Assembly (NCBI GenBank): GCA_004296815.1
Contig: SCVT01000234.1
Location: forward strand, 1-7,691
Reading direction: 5' to 3'
Length of the DNA: 7,691 nucleotides
Origin: Reyranella sp.
GTDB lineage: Bacteria > Pseudomonadota > Alphaproteobacteria > Reyranellales > Reyranellaceae
The position numbers and the translations under genes are program-made. Below the pieces are notes generated by a model. That model saw nothing but the letters and a program-made list of their open reading frames with translations. It made no database searches and was not told the DNA's origin. Below, piece after piece: positions 6,039 through 7,691 of this stretch; position 1 is the stretch's first letter; every line of letters begins with the position of its first letter.

Positions 6039-6058
6039 CCGGTTCATCTTCAAAACCG

Positions 6059-6076
6059 CCACGGTCCTGACCGTGG
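6059..6076. repeat. Perfect 8-bp inverted repeat
   Basis: CCACGGTC and GACCGTGG surround a central CT, an 18-base near-palindrome. It could form a hairpin with a 4-base loop or serve as a dimeric protein-binding site. It lies 20 bp beyond the terminator tail and has no T-run of its own. Confidence 0.5.
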
Positions 6077-6187
6077 ATCAGACAACCCCTAAAGCCCACG
6101 CCTCCGACGGCCGTTGGAGAGGCGCACGACAGAACGCTGGGAGCCACCATGCGCGCGAGGGCAACGACCCACTGAGTACGGCCCGAT

Positions 6188-6206
6188 GTGCTGGCAGTGC
6201 CAGCAC
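6188..6206. repeat. Perfect 8-bp inverted repeat, 3-base loop
   Basis: GTGCTGGC (6188-6195) and GCCAGCAC (6199-6206) flank AGT. It is a tight, GC-rich hairpin or an operator-like palindrome. No T-run follows on either strand. Confidence 0.5.
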
Positions 6207-6251
6207 GGCAACGAACAACGAGGCGCGCTCACGTGAAGTGCGCCCTGCGAC

Positions 6252-6287
6252 AGGTGCTACAAAACGGTACGTCCGGGTGTAGCACCT
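6252..6287. repeat. Perfect 10-bp inverted repeat with 16-base loop
   Basis: AGGTGCTACA (6252-6261) and TGTAGCACCT (6278-6287) pair perfectly. The loop holds a further short CGG/CCG stem. It lies about 90 bp beyond the xerC stop and could stabilise or end that transcript, though no U-run follows on the minus strand. A third copy of its core octamer GTGCTACA lies at 6368-6375. Confidence 0.5.
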
Positions 6288-6377
6288 CGAAGCCGGGAAA
6301 GCCGCGCAGATGCTGGATCGAAGCCCCGTCACACGAGCGTCGGGACGGCGGTGTTCCTGTCGGTGCAGTGCTACAGG

Positions 6378-7313
6378 TCAGCCCTTCGCGCGCGGATGGG
6401 CGGCGCGGTAGACGGCGGCGAGGCGGGCGGCGTCGACGTCGGTGTAGCGCTGGGTCGTCGACAGCGAGGCGTGGCCCAGCAGTTCCTGGATGGTGCGCAG
6501 GTCGCCGCCGGCGCCCAGCAGGTGGGTGGCGAAGGAGTGACGCAGCGCGTGCGGCGTCACGCTTTCGGCGAGGCCGAGGCCGCGCCGGATCTCGCGCACG
6601 CGCTTCTGCACGATGGCGGGATCGAGCGCGCCGCCGCGCGCGCCGACGAAGACCCTGGACTTCGGGCTGGCGGCGGCGAGCCAGGGGCAGGCGTCGCGGT
6701 AGGCCTTCAATGCCTGCAGCGCCTGCGGCAGCAGCGGCACCAGCCGCGTCTTGTTGCCCTTGCCGAGGATGGGGAGCGTGTCGCGGCCGCTCTTCAACAG
6801 CTCGTCGACCTCGCCCTTGGTGAGCGACAGCGCCTCGCCGATGCGCAGGCCCGCACCGTAGAGCAGGATCAGCACGGCGCCGTCGCGCAGGTCGATCCAC
6901 GGCGCGCGCTCCTGGTCGGGCTCGGCCTCGAGCAGATCCTCCATGTCGCGCTCGGAGAGCGCCTTGGGGACGGACTTGGGCAGTTTGGGCGTCTGGATCG
7001 ACGCCACGCTCGCATTGTGGGCGAGGCCGTTCTTGTCGAGGAAGCGGAAGAAGGAGCGCACCGAGGAGAAGGCGCGGGCGGTCGAGGTGCGCGCCATGCC
7101 CTGGCGCGACCGTTCGGCCAGCCAGGCGCGGAACTCGGCGGGCTTGAGCTTCGCGAGCGCGTCGAGCGTCGGCGCGCGACCGAGATAGCCCGTCATGAAG
7201 CCCAGGAAGGTGGCTATGTCGTGCTCGTAGGCGGTCAGCGTGTGGGCGGAGAGCCGGCGCTCGCTCTGCAGCCAGTCGCGCCACGCCGTCTGTGCGTCGG
7301 CGACCGTCGTCAT
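6378..7313 (-). CDS. xerC: Tyrosine recombinase XerC
   Basis: This 311-residue protein matches the usual XerC/XerD length. The N-terminal SAM-like DNA-binding domain (about 5-95) includes SAHTLTAYEHDI. The catalytic domain (about 115-305) has every expected residue: Arg157 in GAGLRIGEAL, Lys185 in GKGNK, His255 and Arg258 in TPHALRHSFATHLL, His281 in LGHASL, and the nucleophile Tyr290 in TTQRYTD. With XerD it resolves chromosome dimers at the dif site near the terminus. The ATG at 7313 lies 7 bp after the stop of the upstream DUF484 gene, so the two are very likely one operon with coupled translation; no clear ribosome-binding site is seen. The DUF484-xerC order supports XerC over XerD or a phage integrase. 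No dif-like site is visible in the window. Confidence 0.93.
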   Translation of the reverse strand: MTTVADAQTAWRDWLQSERRLSAHTLTAYEHDIATFLGFMTGYLGRAPTLDALAKLKPAEFRAWLAERSRQGMARTSTARAFSSVRSFFRFLDKNGLAHNASVASIQTPKLPKSVPKALSERDMEDLLEAEPDQERAPWIDLRDGAVLILLYGAGLRIGEALSLTKGEVDELLKSGRDTLPILGKGNKTRLVPLLPQALQALKAYRDACPWLAAASPKSRVFVGARGGALDPAIVQKRVREIRRGLGLAESVTPHALRHSFATHLLGAGGDLRTIQELLGHASLSTTQRYTDVDAARLAAVYRAAHPRAKG

Positions 7314-7320
7314 CCCGATG

Positions 7321-7691
7321 TCACTCGGGCAGGTCGAGCCAGGCGCGCGTGGTGTTCTCCAGCACCTTGGCGAGGAAGAACAGGAGCTCGGTCGACATCT
7401 CCGGCCCGAAGGCCTGCCCGTCGCGCGCGCCGAAGCACATAACGCCGTCGGGCGAGCCCGAGGAGACGCGCAGCCGCATCAGCACGTCGGACTTCACGAA
7501 GCGGGCGACGTCGCCGAAGAAGGCTTCCTCGCCCACGATGTCGGAGCGCAGGCGGGCGTGCTTGTCCGGGCCGATCGCGGCATCGATGGCGCCGGGCGCC
7601 AGCACGTAGACGCCACGCACCGGCACGCGCTTGGGTGCGTCGGCGTTGGCTTCGATGGCGAGGGTGATGAAGTCGACGTCGAGCAGCTCGG
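7321..7691 (-). CDS. DUF484 family protein, 5' end outside the window
   Basis: Only the last 122 or so codons are present; the reading frame is open to the window edge, and the family is usually around 220-250 residues. The visible part is the GAF-like C-terminal domain. Its strands include RGVYVLAPGAIDAAIG, then a Leu/Arg-rich strand (DVLMRLRV), the segment GVMCFGARDGQAFGPEM, and a final amphipathic helix LLFFLAKVLENTTRAWL. DUF484 proteins have no established biochemical role. The gene is repeatedly found directly upstream of xerC, as here with a 7-bp gap, in Proteobacteria including Pseudomonas. This context is the best support for the call. The single TGA stop at 7323-7321 is clear, and no frame disruption is seen. 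Confidence 0.82.
   Translation of the reverse strand, partial: ELLDVDFITLAIEANADAPKRVPVRGVYVLAPGAIDAAIGPDKHARLRSDIVGEEAFFGDVARFVKSDVLMRLRVSSGSPDGVMCFGARDGQAFGPEMSTELLFFLAKVLENTTRAWLDLPE

Larger units (their letters stand above)
6039..6377. other. Gene-free gap of 339 bp with several hairpins
   Basis: I find no convincing protein gene on either strand. The longest open frames here are chance ones without family-like features. One tiny plus-strand frame (6148-6174, eight codons) has a GGGAG site five bases upstream, but nothing downstream that it could lead into. The stretch carries three perfect inverted repeats and three copies of one octamer, listed separately. It lies between the 3' end of xerC and the short-RNA candidate. 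Confidence 0.6.

Noticed and set aside
5961..6047. A 28-codon minus-strand frame starting at 6047 and covering the terminator
   Set aside because: It has only a weak GAAG before the ATG, no family features, and the DNA is better explained by the terminator hairpin.
6148..6174. Eight-codon plus-strand frame with a GGGAG site, like a leader peptide
   Set aside because: A leader peptide needs a downstream gene on the same strand, and the next gene (xerC) is on the other strand. The codons show no run of one amino acid.
6252..6377. The inverted repeat and octamers as a dif or integration site for XerC
   Set aside because: A dif site is about 28 bp with 11-bp XerC and XerD arms around a 6-bp AT-rich centre. 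These repeats have a different spacing and sequence, and xerC is a chromosomal housekeeping gene here.
6229..7284. Long minus-strand frame overlapping xerC in another frame and continuing past its stop
   Set aside because: It is a shadow of xerC for most of its length. The distal 34 residues in the gap look protein-like by eye but have no start or support of their own.

Overview
The window looks like a chromosomal segment of a high-GC Gram-negative bacterium, most likely an alphaproteobacterium. The GC-rich codon use, the signal-peptide proteins and outer-membrane porin, and the DUF484-xerC gene pair all fit; the class assignment is an inference, not a proof. The first 13 bases are not genomic: they match the 3' end of the standard Illumina adapter exactly, so the left edge is an artefactual contig end.

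Left part (14-1921): a minus-strand site-2 protease (M50 family), cut off by the adapter just before its second zinc-binding motif. It is divergent, across 38 bp, from a plus-strand pair: an exported dienelactone-hydrolase-like enzyme and a dihydrofolate-reductase/RibD-C-like reductase.

Middle (1922-5235): a plausible promoter, then an OprB-like outer-membrane porin with an N-terminal coiled coil. After 42 bp comes an APC-superfamily inner-membrane permease with a Gly-His/Gln repeat at its N terminus. Together they could form an uptake route for an unidentified small solute. A hairpin and a faint tRNA-like stretch separate the permease from a small GNAT acetyltransferase.

Right part (5213-7691): an Asp/Glu-racemase-family protein on the minus strand, whose 3' end overlaps the GNAT gene by 23 bp. 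Its start lies so close to a good -10 box that the mRNA may be leaderless. A 463-bp gene-free gap follows. It holds a strong intrinsic terminator facing the plus strand, a candidate short RNA of about 65 nt, and several perfect inverted repeats. Then come xerC (complete, all catalytic residues present) and the C-terminal half of a DUF484 protein. These two form a tight minus-strand operon, and that gene order is widely conserved.

Most genes are ordinary housekeeping or accessory metabolism. I found no defence system, CRISPR array or mobile element. The least explained part is the structured gap at 5915-6377.
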